Below, in pieces: positions 54,372 through 63,848 of a DNA stretch of 64,000 nt (positions within the stretch are counted from its first letter, which is position 1; each line of letters opens with the position of its first letter). The notes below the pieces were generated by a model. It saw nothing but the letters and a program-made list of their open reading frames with translations, was not told where the DNA came from and searched no databases. The DNA is from Clostridiales bacterium. Lineage in GTDB: Bacteria > Bacillota > Clostridia > Peptostreptococcales > Acidaminobacteraceae. The DNA is taken from contig JAEIOD010000012.1 in assembly GCA_016342415.1 (NCBI GenBank), forward strand, positions 62,001 to 126,000, read 5' to 3'. The position numbers and the translations under genes were made by a program.

Positions 54372-54749
54372 TTATATCTCTAAACTTTTAACTATGATTT
54401 TTTCTACTTCTTGTGCGATTAACATTGCTTTCTCATCATCAGTAATCATATGTAACATCTCCGTTGGTTTCATCATACCAATAATGACCTGATTACTTTC
54501 TTCATATACAACAACCTTGCAGGGTAAAAAATACCCGATATCCTGAGAAACTTCTAGAATCTCCCTGGCAAGTTTAGGATTACAGACCTCCAAAACATAA
54601 TAGTTGTTAGGATAACTCATATTATGTTCTTTAAACTTATCTTTAAAATTCAATTCAAATAACGTTCCGAATCCATTTTCTTTTAAAGATGCTTTTACTT
54701 TCTTTAATGTTGTTTTTAGATCATATTTAGATACTGTTTCAAATCTCAT
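54372..54749 (-). CDS. DUF302 protein at the end of the suf operon
   Basis: 125 residues from the ATG at 54749 with AGGAGG. The DUF302 pattern is clear: an N-terminal VSKYDLKTTLKKVKASLKENGF, then YYVLEVCNPKLAREIL and PCKVVVYE. The family's role is unknown, with possible heme, metal or sulfur links. It follows sufU by 42 bp on the same strand before the terminator, so it is probably transcribed with suf. Confidence 0.8.
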   Translation of the reverse strand: MRFETVSKYDLKTTLKKVKASLKENGFGTLFELNFKDKFKEHNMSYPNNYYVLEVCNPKLAREILEVSQDIGYFLPCKVVVYEESNQVIIGMMKPTEMLHMITDDEKAMLIAQEVEKIIVKSLEI

Positions 54750-54791
54750 ATTCAAATCCTCCTAAAGTATTGATATCCAATTTTTAATGAT

Positions 54792-55223
54792 TTAATCTAC
54801 TTTAAATTGATTTAATCCAACATCTAAACAATGCCAACTCAAAGTGCCGCATTTTGCTCTAGCTGGCATCTTATTCAAGCTTTCAAACAAGGTTGCATCT
54901 TCTAATAAGTCTTCCTCGTCCTCTGTCAATTCATGTCCACGAACCATCTTGAAAAAGACTACAGCTTTTTCCTTTGCTTCATTAACTTCCAATCCTTTGA
55001 CTAAATCTATCATAATGGACATGGATGCTTGACTAATAGCACATCCCGAGCCAATATAAGCTGCGTCAATTATGATACCATCATGTACATTTAACTGTAA
55101 TGTCAAGTCATCACCACAATTGGGATTATGACCTCTTTCAACAGCATCAGGTGATTCCAACTCTCTTTTATTATGTTTACTTTTATTATGTTCCAAGATG
55201 ATTTCAGTATACAGGCTATTCAT
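54792..55223 (-). CDS. sufU: SufU Fe-S assembly / sulfur transfer protein
   Basis: 143 residues with the IscU/SufU fold. The three Cys and Asp of the zinc site are visible: NPNCGDD, GSGCAISQAS and RAKCGTLSWH. The insertion between the second and third Cys is that of Firmicute SufU, which receives sulfur from SufS. It overlaps sufS by 8 bp and has AAAGGAGG upstream. Confidence 0.9.
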   Translation of the reverse strand: MNSLYTEIILEHNKSKHNKRELESPDAVERGHNPNCGDDLTLQLNVHDGIIIDAAYIGSGCAISQASMSIMIDLVKGLEVNEAKEKAVVFFKMVRGHELTEDEEDLLEDATLFESLNKMPARAKCGTLSWHCLDVGLNQFKVD

Positions 55224-56412
55224 AAAACACCTCCTTTACTTGATGTAGTGCGTAGATCAGTTGATCTACATCTTCTTTCGAATTAAATATACTAAAAGAT
55301 GCTCTACAGGTTGAAGGATGTTTTAAGTATTTCATCAGAGGTTGACAACAATGATGACCAGCTCTAATAGCGACATGATGGCTATCCAAAATACTGGCAA
55401 CATCATGCGGATGTACATCTTTCACGTTAAAGGTTATTAAAGCCCCCCTATTTCTATTACCATAAACCTCAATGAAGTCTAATTGTTCAAGTGCATCAAA
55501 GGCGTACATTGTCATCTCTTGTTCCTGTGAGATGATGTTTTCTAGTCCAACCTCGTTAATATACTCAATTGCTGTTTTCAACCCTATAACACCAGCTACA
55601 TTTTGTGTGCCGGCTTCCAGTCTTTCTGGCAAGTCAGCATATGTCGTTGATTGTTCTTCAACGTATTCGATCATATCACCACCAGATAAAAATGGATCAA
55701 ATGTTTCTAAGATCTCTTTTTTTCCGTAAAGTACACCAATGCCTTGTGGTGCAAATATCTTGTGACCAGAAAACACCATCAAATCAGGTTTCAAAGTTTT
55801 TACAGACACGTCATCATGTCCAATACTTTGTGCGGCGTCTAACAAACAGATGGCGTTAACTGCTTTTGCCTGGTCAAAGATCTTTTTAACATCGTGTTTG
55901 ATACCGATACCATTTGAAATCATTGGGATAGATACCATCAAGGTGTTTTGATCTATTTTTGAAAGTTCGGACTCAATAATACTACCATTGTCATCACAGT
56001 ATAAGTATCTGAGTTCTGCACCGGTTTCATGACATAAACGCTGAAACGGTATGATATTGCTATGATGATTGGTTATGGATAAGACGATGTTCTGATCCGG
56101 TTTTAAAAACTTTCGAATATAACCATATGCAATTAAATTCAATGATTCTGTTGCATTTCTTGTAAAAACTATTTCTGAGGTCTCATCAGCTTCAATAAAG
56201 TTTTTAACAACTTCTCTACCGTCTTCATATAATCGTGTTGATTCAATTGAAAGCAAATGAGCCCCTCTATGAGGACTGCCATTTTGGGTTTCATAATAAT
56301 TCTTTATAGCGTCAATCACCATTTTAGGTTTTTGAGATGTCGCAGCACTATCCAAGTAAACCAATTTTTTATGATGATCAAATATTGGGAAATCTGATTT
56401 ACGCGATAACAT
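55216..56412 (-). CDS. sufS: SufS cysteine desulfurase
   Basis: 398 residues from the ATG at 56412 with TAGGAG upstream; the frame to 56430 would overlap sufD further. Class II desulfurase: the PLP Lys is in FSGHKIFAPQGIG and the catalytic Cys in RAGHHCCQP. It takes sulfur from cysteine and passes it to SufU. It overlaps sufD by 14 bp. Confidence 0.92.
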   Translation of the reverse strand: MLSRKSDFPIFDHHKKLVYLDSAATSQKPKMVIDAIKNYYETQNGSPHRGAHLLSIESTRLYEDGREVVKNFIEADETSEIVFTRNATESLNLIAYGYIRKFLKPDQNIVLSITNHHSNIIPFQRLCHETGAELRYLYCDDNGSIIESELSKIDQNTLMVSIPMISNGIGIKHDVKKIFDQAKAVNAICLLDAAQSIGHDDVSVKTLKPDLMVFSGHKIFAPQGIGVLYGKKEILETFDPFLSGGDMIEYVEEQSTTYADLPERLEAGTQNVAGVIGLKTAIEYINEVGLENIISQEQEMTMYAFDALEQLDFIEVYGNRNRGALITFNVKDVHPHDVASILDSHHVAIRAGHHCCQPLMKYLKHPSTCRASFSIFNSKEDVDQLIYALHQVKEVFYE

Positions 56413-57442
56413 AATTAATGCTCCTATCAACAGACTCTAATGATTTTAGTTTGATTTCCTCATCAGAAATACCTTCTATGACTTCTTTAAAACTAGAAGA
56501 TATGACGAGAAGTTTCGCTTCTTTTTCTGACAAACCTCTGCTCATTAGATAGAATAATCTATTTTCATCTAGTTGTCCTATACTAGCACCGTGCTCTCCA
56601 ATAACATCATCTTCTGAACACATAAGCGCTGGTATAGAATCCGATTTTACTGTTTCACTTAACAACAATACCACTTCTTCTTCTTTGCCGACAGATTGAA
56701 CTGCACCTCTTTCAAAATGGAGTGTACCTCTAAAGACTTTCTTAGCCTTGCCGCCTAATACCCCTTTACCCAAGATATCCGATTGTGTCTTTTTACCGAT
56801 ATGATTGGCTGTAAAAGACAAATCCAATCCTCTGTCATCCGCTGCCATATAAAGTGATTTATAAACACATTTACTTTTATAGCCTTTCAGATTGGTATCA
56901 TAGTTAATGATCATGTTCTTAGAGCCCAGTTGTATATCAACAACCTTTAAAAGACCATTGTCATGTATTTCAGCTTGAGTTTGATCAACAAACTGACTCT
57001 CCAAGTGATTGTTCTGTATCTTAATCAAAGTGAGTTCGGCACCTTCATCAACTACGATTCGAGTTAATCCATGATGTACTGAAGTTTCAAGATTATTGTA
57101 ATCCATTACAACGGTACCTTTAGAATAAGGCGTTACATATATATGATTGTTTTCAATCAGATCACCATGTTCTTTATAGTTCAACCAAATCAGGTCTTGA
57201 TCCTTTTGATCAATAATAATACTCAACTGTGTTTCCGCTTTTCTTGTAATAAAATTTTTAAAGTCACTTCCTAAGTCCTTTTTAAATTCCTGACTGGGTA
57301 CGATCATTTTTTTAACATCGTGAATGACTGATTTTTTAGATCCTTTTTTTATTTCAGGCGTATACTTATCAGGTGTAATCTGTACCACAAACTCAGGTAG
57401 AGGTATCCTTTTAAAGTCAATGCCTGCTTCTTTAAGTGTCAT
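56399..57442 (-). CDS. sufD: SufD, Fe-S scaffold subunit
   Basis: 347 residues, SufBD family beta-helix with the C-terminal GEHGASIGQLDENRLFYLMSRG signature. It lacks the longer N-terminus of SufB, which marks it as SufD. With SufB and SufC it forms the SufBC2D scaffold. It starts 9 bp after sufB. Confidence 0.9.
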   Translation of the reverse strand: MTLKEAGIDFKRIPLPEFVVQITPDKYTPEIKKGSKKSVIHDVKKMIVPSQEFKKDLGSDFKNFITRKAETQLSIIIDQKDQDLIWLNYKEHGDLIENNHIYVTPYSKGTVVMDYNNLETSVHHGLTRIVVDEGAELTLIKIQNNHLESQFVDQTQAEIHDNGLLKVVDIQLGSKNMIINYDTNLKGYKSKCVYKSLYMAADDRGLDLSFTANHIGKKTQSDILGKGVLGGKAKKVFRGTLHFERGAVQSVGKEEEVVLLLSETVKSDSIPALMCSEDDVIGEHGASIGQLDENRLFYLMSRGLSEKEAKLLVISSSFKEVIEGISDEEIKLKSLESVDRSINYVIA

Positions 57443-57451
57443 GTGAACCTC

Positions 57452-58855
57452 CTATCCTACAACGCCTTCAAGCTCTAATGTAATTAAATTGTTAAGTTCT
57501 ACTGCATATTCTAGTGGTAATTCTTTGGTGATCGGTTCTACAAAACCACGGACAATCATCGCTTTCGCTTCTGCTTCTGGAATCCCTCTAGACATCAAGT
57601 AGAAGATCGCTTCTTCAGAAATTCTTCCTATTTTTGCTTCATGACCAATATCAATATTGCTGTTTTCAACTTCAATGATAGGGAGCGTATCTGAAACCGA
57701 TAAATTATCAAGAATCAAAGATTCACAATTAACCGTCGATTTCACATGATGTGCATTTTTAGTAGCTTTTAGCATGCCTCTATAAAAAGCGTGACCGCCA
57801 CCTTTTGAGATGGATTTGGAGTTTACTATCGATGTTGTATGAGGTGCTGCATGTAATACCTTTGTGCCTGTATCCAAATACTGACCTTCAGCAGCAAAAG
57901 TAATGCCTGTAAACTCAGATTTTGCATACTCGCCTCTTAAAATACTCATAGGATACAACATAGATACTTTGGATCCAAAAGAACCTGAAACCCATTCTAT
58001 TTTACCGTGTGCATCTACTGCTGCACGTTTGGTATTTAAGTTGTACATATTTCTTGACCAGTTTTCAATGGTTGAATATCTAAGTTCTGCGCCTTCCTTT
58101 ACAAAGAGTTCTACCGCACCAGCATGTAAATTCTGTACAGAATACTTTGGCGCTGAACACCCTTCGATAAAATGAAGTTTGGCTCCTTTTTCTACAACTA
58201 TCATGGTATGTTCGAATTGACCAGCTCCCTTAGCATTGAGTCTAAAGTAGGATTGTAGTGGAAAGTCCACTTCAACACCTTCAGGTACATAGACAAACGA
58301 ACCACCCGACCATACAGCTCCATGAAGTGCTGCAAACTTGTGATCATAAGGTCTGATTAAAGTCATAAAATATTTTTTAACGATTTCAGGGTATTCGTGT
58401 ACAGCCGACTCCATATCGGTATAAATAACACCTTGATCAACCAATTCTTGTTTAATGGAATGATAAACGACTTCAGAATCATATTGGGCACCAACACCAG
58501 AAAGTGATTTTCTTTCTGCTTCAGGAATACCAAGTCTTTCAAAAGTCTCTTTGATATCATCAGGTACTTCATCCCATGAATGTTGTTGTTCTACATCAGG
58601 CTTAACATAATGAACAATGTTTTCAACATCTAAATCTGATAGATCTGCTCCCCATGTAGGAACTGGTTTTGACTTATAGATTTCAAGAGATTTCAATCTT
58701 TTCTCCAACATCCAATCTGGTTCTTTTTTTTCTTTTGAGATTTCTCTAATAATCTCTTCATTTAATCCTTTATCAGAACGATAAACATGGCGTTCTTCAT
58801 TTATAATATCGTAGACACCACGGTCTATATCTGATACTTGCGTTTTCTTAGCCAT
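57452..58855 (-). CDS. sufB: SufB, Fe-S scaffold subunit
   Basis: 467 residues, the usual SufB length. The N-terminal IREISKEKKEPDWMLEKRL and the core YVPEGVEVDFPLQSYFRLN and HEAKIGRISEEAIFYLMSRG are strongly conserved SufB segments. Cluster assembly takes place on this subunit. AAGGAG precedes the ATG. Confidence 0.95.
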   Translation of the reverse strand: MAKKTQVSDIDRGVYDIINEERHVYRSDKGLNEEIIREISKEKKEPDWMLEKRLKSLEIYKSKPVPTWGADLSDLDVENIVHYVKPDVEQQHSWDEVPDDIKETFERLGIPEAERKSLSGVGAQYDSEVVYHSIKQELVDQGVIYTDMESAVHEYPEIVKKYFMTLIRPYDHKFAALHGAVWSGGSFVYVPEGVEVDFPLQSYFRLNAKGAGQFEHTMIVVEKGAKLHFIEGCSAPKYSVQNLHAGAVELFVKEGAELRYSTIENWSRNMYNLNTKRAAVDAHGKIEWVSGSFGSKVSMLYPMSILRGEYAKSEFTGITFAAEGQYLDTGTKVLHAAPHTTSIVNSKSISKGGGHAFYRGMLKATKNAHHVKSTVNCESLILDNLSVSDTLPIIEVENSNIDIGHEAKIGRISEEAIFYLMSRGIPEAEAKAMIVRGFVEPITKELPLEYAVELNNLITLELEGVVG

Positions 58856-58864
58856 ACTATCTCC

Positions 58865-59599
58865 TTATTTATAAGATTCAAATCCCTTGGTATCAATCTC
58901 ATTTGCAATCTCAATTGTACCACTTTTGACAATTTTGCCATCTACTAAAACATGTACAAAATCTGGTTTGATGTAGTCTAAAATTTTATTGTAGTGTGTG
59001 ATAATCAACATGCTGTTATTCTCAGACACCAATTCTTTTAAATTTTCATAGACTGAACGAATGGCATCAATGTCTAAACCTGAATCGGTTTCATCTAATA
59101 TTGCCAATCTAGGTTTTAACATAGCCATTTGAAGAATTTCATTTTTCTTCTTTTCACCACCTGAAAACCCTTGGTTTAAATATCTATCGAGATAATCATG
59201 TTTCATATCAAGTTTATCCATGATTCCATGTGCTTGTTTTCTAAAACGAGTTGTCATGGGTAACATACCGGTTTTTTCTCTTATACTTGTTTTGAGAAAA
59301 TTCTCTACTGTAATCCCGGGTACTTCTTCTGGATATTGGAACGATAGAAACAAACCTGCTTTAGCACGTTCATCTACTTTCATCTCCAACAAATCTTTTT
59401 CAAAGAATAATACATCTCCTCCATCCACTTGATAGTTCGGATGTCCCATTAAAACATTTGCAAGCGTTGATTTTCCAGCACCATTAGGCCCCATAATCAG
59501 ATGAACTTCACCTTCATTTATTTGTAAGTCAATGCCCTTTAAGATGTTTTTACCATCTGCAGATGCTTGTAGATTTTTTATATTTATAATTTCTTTCAT
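58865..59599 (-). CDS. sufC: SufC ATPase
   Basis: 244 residues. ABC-type ATPase with Walker A GPNGAGKST, signature FSGGEKKKNEI (the SufC form) and Walker B LAILDETDSGLD. It drives the SufBD scaffold. First gene of the suf operon, with GAGGAGG before the ATG and a promoter about 50 bp upstream. Confidence 0.95.
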   Translation of the reverse strand: MKEIINIKNLQASADGKNILKGIDLQINEGEVHLIMGPNGAGKSTLANVLMGHPNYQVDGGDVLFFEKDLLEMKVDERAKAGLFLSFQYPEEVPGITVENFLKTSIREKTGMLPMTTRFRKQAHGIMDKLDMKHDYLDRYLNQGFSGGEKKKNEILQMAMLKPRLAILDETDSGLDIDAIRSVYENLKELVSENNSMLIITHYNKILDYIKPDFVHVLVDGKIVKSGTIEIANEIDTKGFESYK

Positions 59600-59649
59600 G
59601 TATCCTCCTCAATTCCTAGTAAAATACTGCGAATTCTTTTCATCTCTAT

Positions 59650-59677
59650 AGTATACTATTTTAGTGTATAATGTCAA
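59650..59677 (-). promoter_or_regulatory. Sigma-A promoter of the suf operon
   Basis: On the minus strand TTGACA (59672-59677), a 16-base spacer, then TATACT (59650-59655). A TATAC/GTATA inverted repeat overlaps it and could bind a regulator. The 59678-59925 stretch beyond holds no gene. Confidence 0.75.
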
Positions 59678-59925
59678 CAACAAAAACCACAATTATTTCA
59701 TTCCCCTTGCTGTCCGACAAAACGAGTTTAACCACCAGTAGTTCTGTTATTATACGGTTCTAAACCAAAATCTATACCCCAATGTAAATTGACACAAATT
59801 AGTGTACATAGTAACCTATATATAGGAAATATTAGTCAGTATAAAGTGACTATTAAGAATAAGAATCATATGTTATTTCTAAGTAACATGTCTGTCACTT
59901 AAAAATCAATAATGGAGGGCTCTGT

Positions 59926-60510
59926 ATGAAAAAAATATCCAATGGTAAATCAAACGAATTTTGTCCACAAACACTTTTTCTCTATGGGACTTATAAAGAA
60001 GATAAAACTCCTAATTTCGGTCTGTTTTGTTGGTTCAGTTACACATGGCATGCTGAGTTAGGGGTTATGGCTTGTATTGGTGGAGATAAGCTGACTAAAG
60101 ATTTGATTAGAAAAAACAAAGTATTCTCAGCCAATCTTGTTAATAAACCACTTCTAAAACTGGCAGATTACTATGGAAATAAAAATGGTTATGATACAGA
60201 TAAAATGAATCTAGTACCAGACTATACAAATGGGGATACATTAAATGTACCTATAATAAAAAACAGTCCTGTTAATATAGAACTAGAAGTCATACAAGAA
60301 GTGCATTTGGATGGCAGTGACGTATTTATATGCAAGATACATAATACAATGGTTGATGAAAACTTAATGGATGAAACATTAAATATAGAAGATAAGATAC
60401 AACTTTTACAACCTGTTTTTACAACTTGTCAAACATATTTTACTCAAGAATGTACCAATTCAGGTCATTGGGGTGAACCTATGAAAGAAATAACTGACGA
60501 GAAAATTTAA
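59926..60510 (+). CDS. Flavin reductase-like protein (FMN-binding split barrel)
   Basis: 194 residues of the flavin reductase/DIM6-NTAB type. GLFCWFSYTWHAELGVMACI and the KDLIRKNKVFSANL segment are typical of the FMN-binding barrel. GGAGGG precedes the ATG. Likely an FMN-dependent reductase or flavoprotein in the cytoplasm; partner unknown. It is followed 26 bp later by a GNAT gene on the same strand. Confidence 0.75.
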   Translation: MKKISNGKSNEFCPQTLFLYGTYKEDKTPNFGLFCWFSYTWHAELGVMACIGGDKLTKDLIRKNKVFSANLVNKPLLKLADYYGNKNGYDTDKMNLVPDYTNGDTLNVPIIKNSPVNIELEVIQEVHLDGSDVFICKIHNTMVDENLMDETLNIEDKIQLLQPVFTTCQTYFTQECTNSGHWGEPMKEITDEKI

Positions 60511-60536
60511 CATCATCTGACTAAACTGAGGGGATT

Positions 60537-61388
60537 ATGACGAACTGTATTATAAATGCGAAGAATGATTATGATATCTATAAGAAGGAAAATATTTTTG
60601 AAGCATACGTTGATGAGGAATTGGTAGCCAAAGGATATCTCTACCCTTTTTTTAATGCGGTATTGAACCCAGACCACCCGTTCAATGTTTTTATTGATGT
60701 GGCGTGTGAGGACTTTAAAAATAATCAATCTGTTTTAGCTCAACTATTTGAAACACTGTTCACAACCGCAACAGAACTCGTACAAACAAGCGGACAAAAA
60801 CGGTCAAGAATTTATCATTCTTCTAAAGTATCCGAATTAGAAAAACTAAATTGGTTTCAACAAATGGGATTAACTCATAACGAGAGCACTTTTCTTATGA
60901 TGTACCATTTAAAGAACACTATCATTCATCAGAAAGAAAACTCTACAACGAAATTGAGTTTTAAAGAAATCAAACGATCGGATTCACAGTATATTCAAGC
61001 TTTTTTAGAGGGTTATCATCAGGCTTTTAGTGAAAAAAAGACGACTGAATGGTATTTAAAAATACTCCAAAAGTCCAATGCAAAAGCGGTTTCTGCCTTT
61101 ATAAACGACACGATGGTAGCTGGAATACTCACCTATCATTTGGAAGGTGCTGAAATCGGTTTTATTGAAGCTCTATTTGTCGATCCTCATTTTAAAAGTA
61201 TGCAAATAGGCTACAGATTGCTCAATCACATTCATCAGGATTTCATCAATCAAGGTTTAAAAATTGCTCAACTTGAAGTATGGGGTCCAAACAAACATGC
61301 TCGTTCTTTTTATGAAAAGGTAGGATATAAATATGTAAAGGAAACAGCTTATTCAGTAGGCATCAGTATAACTAATACATCATCATAA
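60537..61388 (+). CDS. Two-domain GNAT acetyltransferase
   Basis: 283 residues. The N-terminal half resembles a degenerate GNAT domain. The C-terminal half has the acetyl-CoA motif VDPHFKSMQIGYRLL and the late ARSFYEKVGYKY element. The usual Arg/Gln-x-x-Gly loop is altered (SMQIGY), but the glycine is kept. GAGGGG precedes the ATG. Probably cotranscribed with the flavin reductase. Confidence 0.75.
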   Translation: MTNCIINAKNDYDIYKKENIFEAYVDEELVAKGYLYPFFNAVLNPDHPFNVFIDVACEDFKNNQSVLAQLFETLFTTATELVQTSGQKRSRIYHSSKVSELEKLNWFQQMGLTHNESTFLMMYHLKNTIIHQKENSTTKLSFKEIKRSDSQYIQAFLEGYHQAFSEKKTTEWYLKILQKSNAKAVSAFINDTMVAGILTYHLEGAEIGFIEALFVDPHFKSMQIGYRLLNHIHQDFINQGLKIAQLEVWGPNKHARSFYEKVGYKYVKETAYSVGISITNTSS

Positions 61389-61395
61389 GTTATAC

Positions 61396-61425
61396 AAAAA
61401 AATCATCCTTCTTGAAGAATGATTT
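61396..61425 (-). terminator. Terminator overlapping the end of the MFS gene
   Basis: AAATCAT-C-CTTC pairs with GAAG-A-ATGATTT (61400-61411 with 61414-61425), followed on the minus strand by TTTTT. The stem contains the last six codons and stop of the MFS gene, an economical arrangement. Confidence 0.75.
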
Positions 61426-62614
61426 CAGCTTCTTTTCTATCGGCTTTGAACATACGTCTAAATAAAATGGTACCGATGAAATAACAAATGATTGTAATGA
61501 TATAAGGTGAGTTGTATGAGACGTTTGCCATCATAAATCCACCAAGTAAAATACCAAGTGCACGTGCCAGGTTATTCATAGTTGATCTTAGTGAACTGAT
61601 CAATGGTCTGTAAGCATCATCTACAAGCTCCATATAGAAGTTTTGAAGAATCGGATTAGCCATATTCATCAAAGTTGATCTGAAGAAAAAGGCGATTGTC
61701 ACCAGAATAACATTTTGTGGTAGACCTATTAAAACCAAAAATGGTATGGATCCCATCTGTACAAGTGTGACGGTATTGATTCTTCCAAATCTTTTGGCGA
61801 GATATGGTACCGTTAAACCGCCGATGACAGTACCGAACTGTGCAATGGCTAAGATAACGCCTACCCCACTGTCATTTAATTCAAGAGCATATTTTAGATA
61901 AACTCCAAAGAATGGCACAATCATACCTGCACCGAAACCTATAATGCCTGTAAATAAAAGCATTTTAACCAATTTAGGCGAATAAATCTTCTTTATTTCT
62001 CTAAAATGTACTTTTGTTTCATTATGTGATTTCTCACCTTTAATCATGAATAAAGGAATCAAAGCTATTAAACTCATGGCACTCACAACATACAAAGCAT
62101 ATCTTACTCCAATATAATTTGTTGCAAAATGTGTTCCGAATAAATCTGCTAACATTCCCGTTACTAAAGAGCCCACCATAAAAGCTGCGTTTTTTGCAGC
62201 AAAACTCGCGCTAAAAGCATGCATTCTGCTTGATTCACTTGTCTTAGCATATAAAAACGGCGCTTCAAAAGTCATCAAAGTTGACTGACCAATCCCTGAT
62301 AAGATACACATGGCCTGCATAAACAGCAAGTTCTTTGTACTCACCATTAAAACTGCAGATATACCAATGATCGTTAATCCAAAGGCAATGGCATTTCTCC
62401 TGCCAAACCGACTGGCAAAAAGTGCCATCGCGACTGCAGAACCAGCTACTGCAAATCGTCTAAGTGATAATAAACTACCTACGACAGTTTCATTATAGCC
62501 TATTTCTTTAACATATATGCCTAAAAAACCGTTAAATGCTGAAGACGTCAATCCAAACAGAAATATAACAGTTATAAATAATTTCACTTGTTTGCCTAAT
62601 TTAAAATAATTCAT
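61403..62614 (-). CDS. Major facilitator superfamily transporter
   Basis: 403 residues with twelve membrane helices. The loop 2-3 motif appears as FASRFGRRNAIAFG and the second-half equivalent as LAKRFGRINTV, both typical of MFS. The type is that of drug or metabolite exporters. AGGGTGAA precedes the ATG. The substrate is unknown. It lies on the same strand as the YhhN gene but a terminator separates them. Confidence 0.82.
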   Translation of the reverse strand: MNYFKLGKQVKLFITVIFLFGLTSSAFNGFLGIYVKEIGYNETVVGSLLSLRRFAVAGSAVAMALFASRFGRRNAIAFGLTIIGISAVLMVSTKNLLFMQAMCILSGIGQSTLMTFEAPFLYAKTSESSRMHAFSASFAAKNAAFMVGSLVTGMLADLFGTHFATNYIGVRYALYVVSAMSLIALIPLFMIKGEKSHNETKVHFREIKKIYSPKLVKMLLFTGIIGFGAGMIVPFFGVYLKYALELNDSGVGVILAIAQFGTVIGGLTVPYLAKRFGRINTVTLVQMGSIPFLVLIGLPQNVILVTIAFFFRSTLMNMANPILQNFYMELVDDAYRPLISSLRSTMNNLARALGILLGGFMMANVSYNSPYIITIICYFIGTILFRRMFKADRKEAEIILQEG

Positions 62615-62756
62615 AAATTCACCCTACGTCAGTATACACCAAATTACTTCGAGTGTCTAAAGAAATTCCCATTTACTTCTTTTCCTCTCCAATTATACTT
62701 CCAATAAGACTTTTTAGTCAGAAGTCTAAAGTTAATAGACATTATGTAAGTGTAAT

Positions 62757-62793
62757 AGGCAAAAAAAAATATCTTCTGTAATGACAAAAGATA
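62757..62793 (-). terminator. Terminator of the YhhN gene
   Basis: TATCTT-C-TGT pairs with ACA-A-AAGATA (62770-62779 with 62784-62793), followed on the minus strand by nine T. It ends the gene at 62803 before the MFS gene. Confidence 0.8.
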
Positions 62794-62802
62794 CTTCTAA
62801 AT

Positions 62803-63480
62803 TTAGAAATATGAACAACTCAGAGCAATCAATAATTGACCTATAAAATAAAATGGTGGCGCTTGAGCCATAGGAAAATGTTTGTCTGTAAAGTGATAAA
62901 TACCCAATTGACAATCACCACTAAAAAATGAAACAATACCTATTGTGAATAATACAGATTGTGCGGTTGAAAAATAACCACCATAGAATGTTGAAATCGC
63001 TCTAGATATCACAAAACAAAATGCTAAAAGATAAACCAGAACACCAATAGTAACTTTCATTGAAGGTTTACCATCAATACCACCTCTGCCGTTTACAAAG
63101 ATAATGGCGATGACAATATAGACAATCAACATTATAATTGAAATGATCTTATCCTGTGTTTGAAATCCAGACAATCTTGTCCATGTAATACCATAAATTA
63201 AAATGGCAACAAAAAACAATGCCATGCCTTTGATAAAGGCTTCTTTATCATCTCTGTTTACTAAAATACTATCGGCAAATGTTGATATAGCTAGTCCCAA
63301 CATAATCCAGAAAGTGTAGGTAAACTGTGTATCTCCTAAAAAGCTGAGTCCAGCGGACAATAGTGCCATCATCGTTGTCATCGGTTGGCATATTCTGACC
63401 ATCTTCAAATTGTTCTTTTTTCTACCAATCATATCCCCTATCATAAATAAAAGAAAAAATGGAATGGGTATTAAATTCAT
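62803..63480 (-). CDS. YhhN-family membrane protein (lysoplasmalogenase-like)
   Basis: 225 residues with eight membrane helices. FWIMLGLAISTFADSIL and SRAISTFYGG near the middle and end are compatible with the YhhN/TMEM86 family, whose known members hydrolyse lysoplasmalogens. CAAGGAGG precedes the ATG. Activity here is inferred from weak family likeness; an unrelated membrane protein is possible. Confidence 0.55.
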   Translation of the reverse strand: MNLIPIPFFLLFMIGDMIGRKKNNLKMVRICQPMTTMMALLSAGLSFLGDTQFTYTFWIMLGLAISTFADSILVNRDDKEAFIKGMALFFVAILIYGITWTRLSGFQTQDKIISIIMLIVYIVIAIIFVNGRGGIDGKPSMKVTIGVLVYLLAFCFVISRAISTFYGGYFSTAQSVLFTIGIVSFFSGDCQLGIYHFTDKHFPMAQAPPFYFIGQLLIALSCSYF

Positions 63481-63567
63481 ATAAACCTCCTTGTATCTAT
63501 TTATTATGACATATTTTGGGCATTTTATGCAAAGCTTTTTTCTATATTATTCATTGCCTTAAACCTA

Positions 63568-63848
63568 CTACACAGATATCTTCAATAGTAGTTGTACCAT
63601 TTTATCAATTACCTCTTTAGAAAATCTTTGCGATGATTTATCCGAACATGAGTATTTCAAAGAGTCAAAAAATGTTTGCAACTCATGCATTAATGCAAAA
63701 GTCTTTTCGACATTCCTACCGCAACTTGGACAATAATTGAATAGAAAAATATTTGGATTTGGTGCTGAAACTGGCTTATCACAAGCGACTTGCCTGATTT
63801 AAATTGATCTGAAGCATACTCTAAGACCAAATCATTTATGCTAGTCAT
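63568..63848 (-). pseudogene. Frameshifted small zinc-ribbon gene
   Basis: From an ATG at 63848 the protein reads MTSINDLVLEYASDQF, then shifts frame near 63787 and continues with PNIFLFNYCPSCGRNVEKTF, ending TAG. One base change would restore about 93 residues with a CxxC zinc-binding knuckle. The family is not recognised. Nothing further is seen to the end of the window. Confidence 0.5.
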
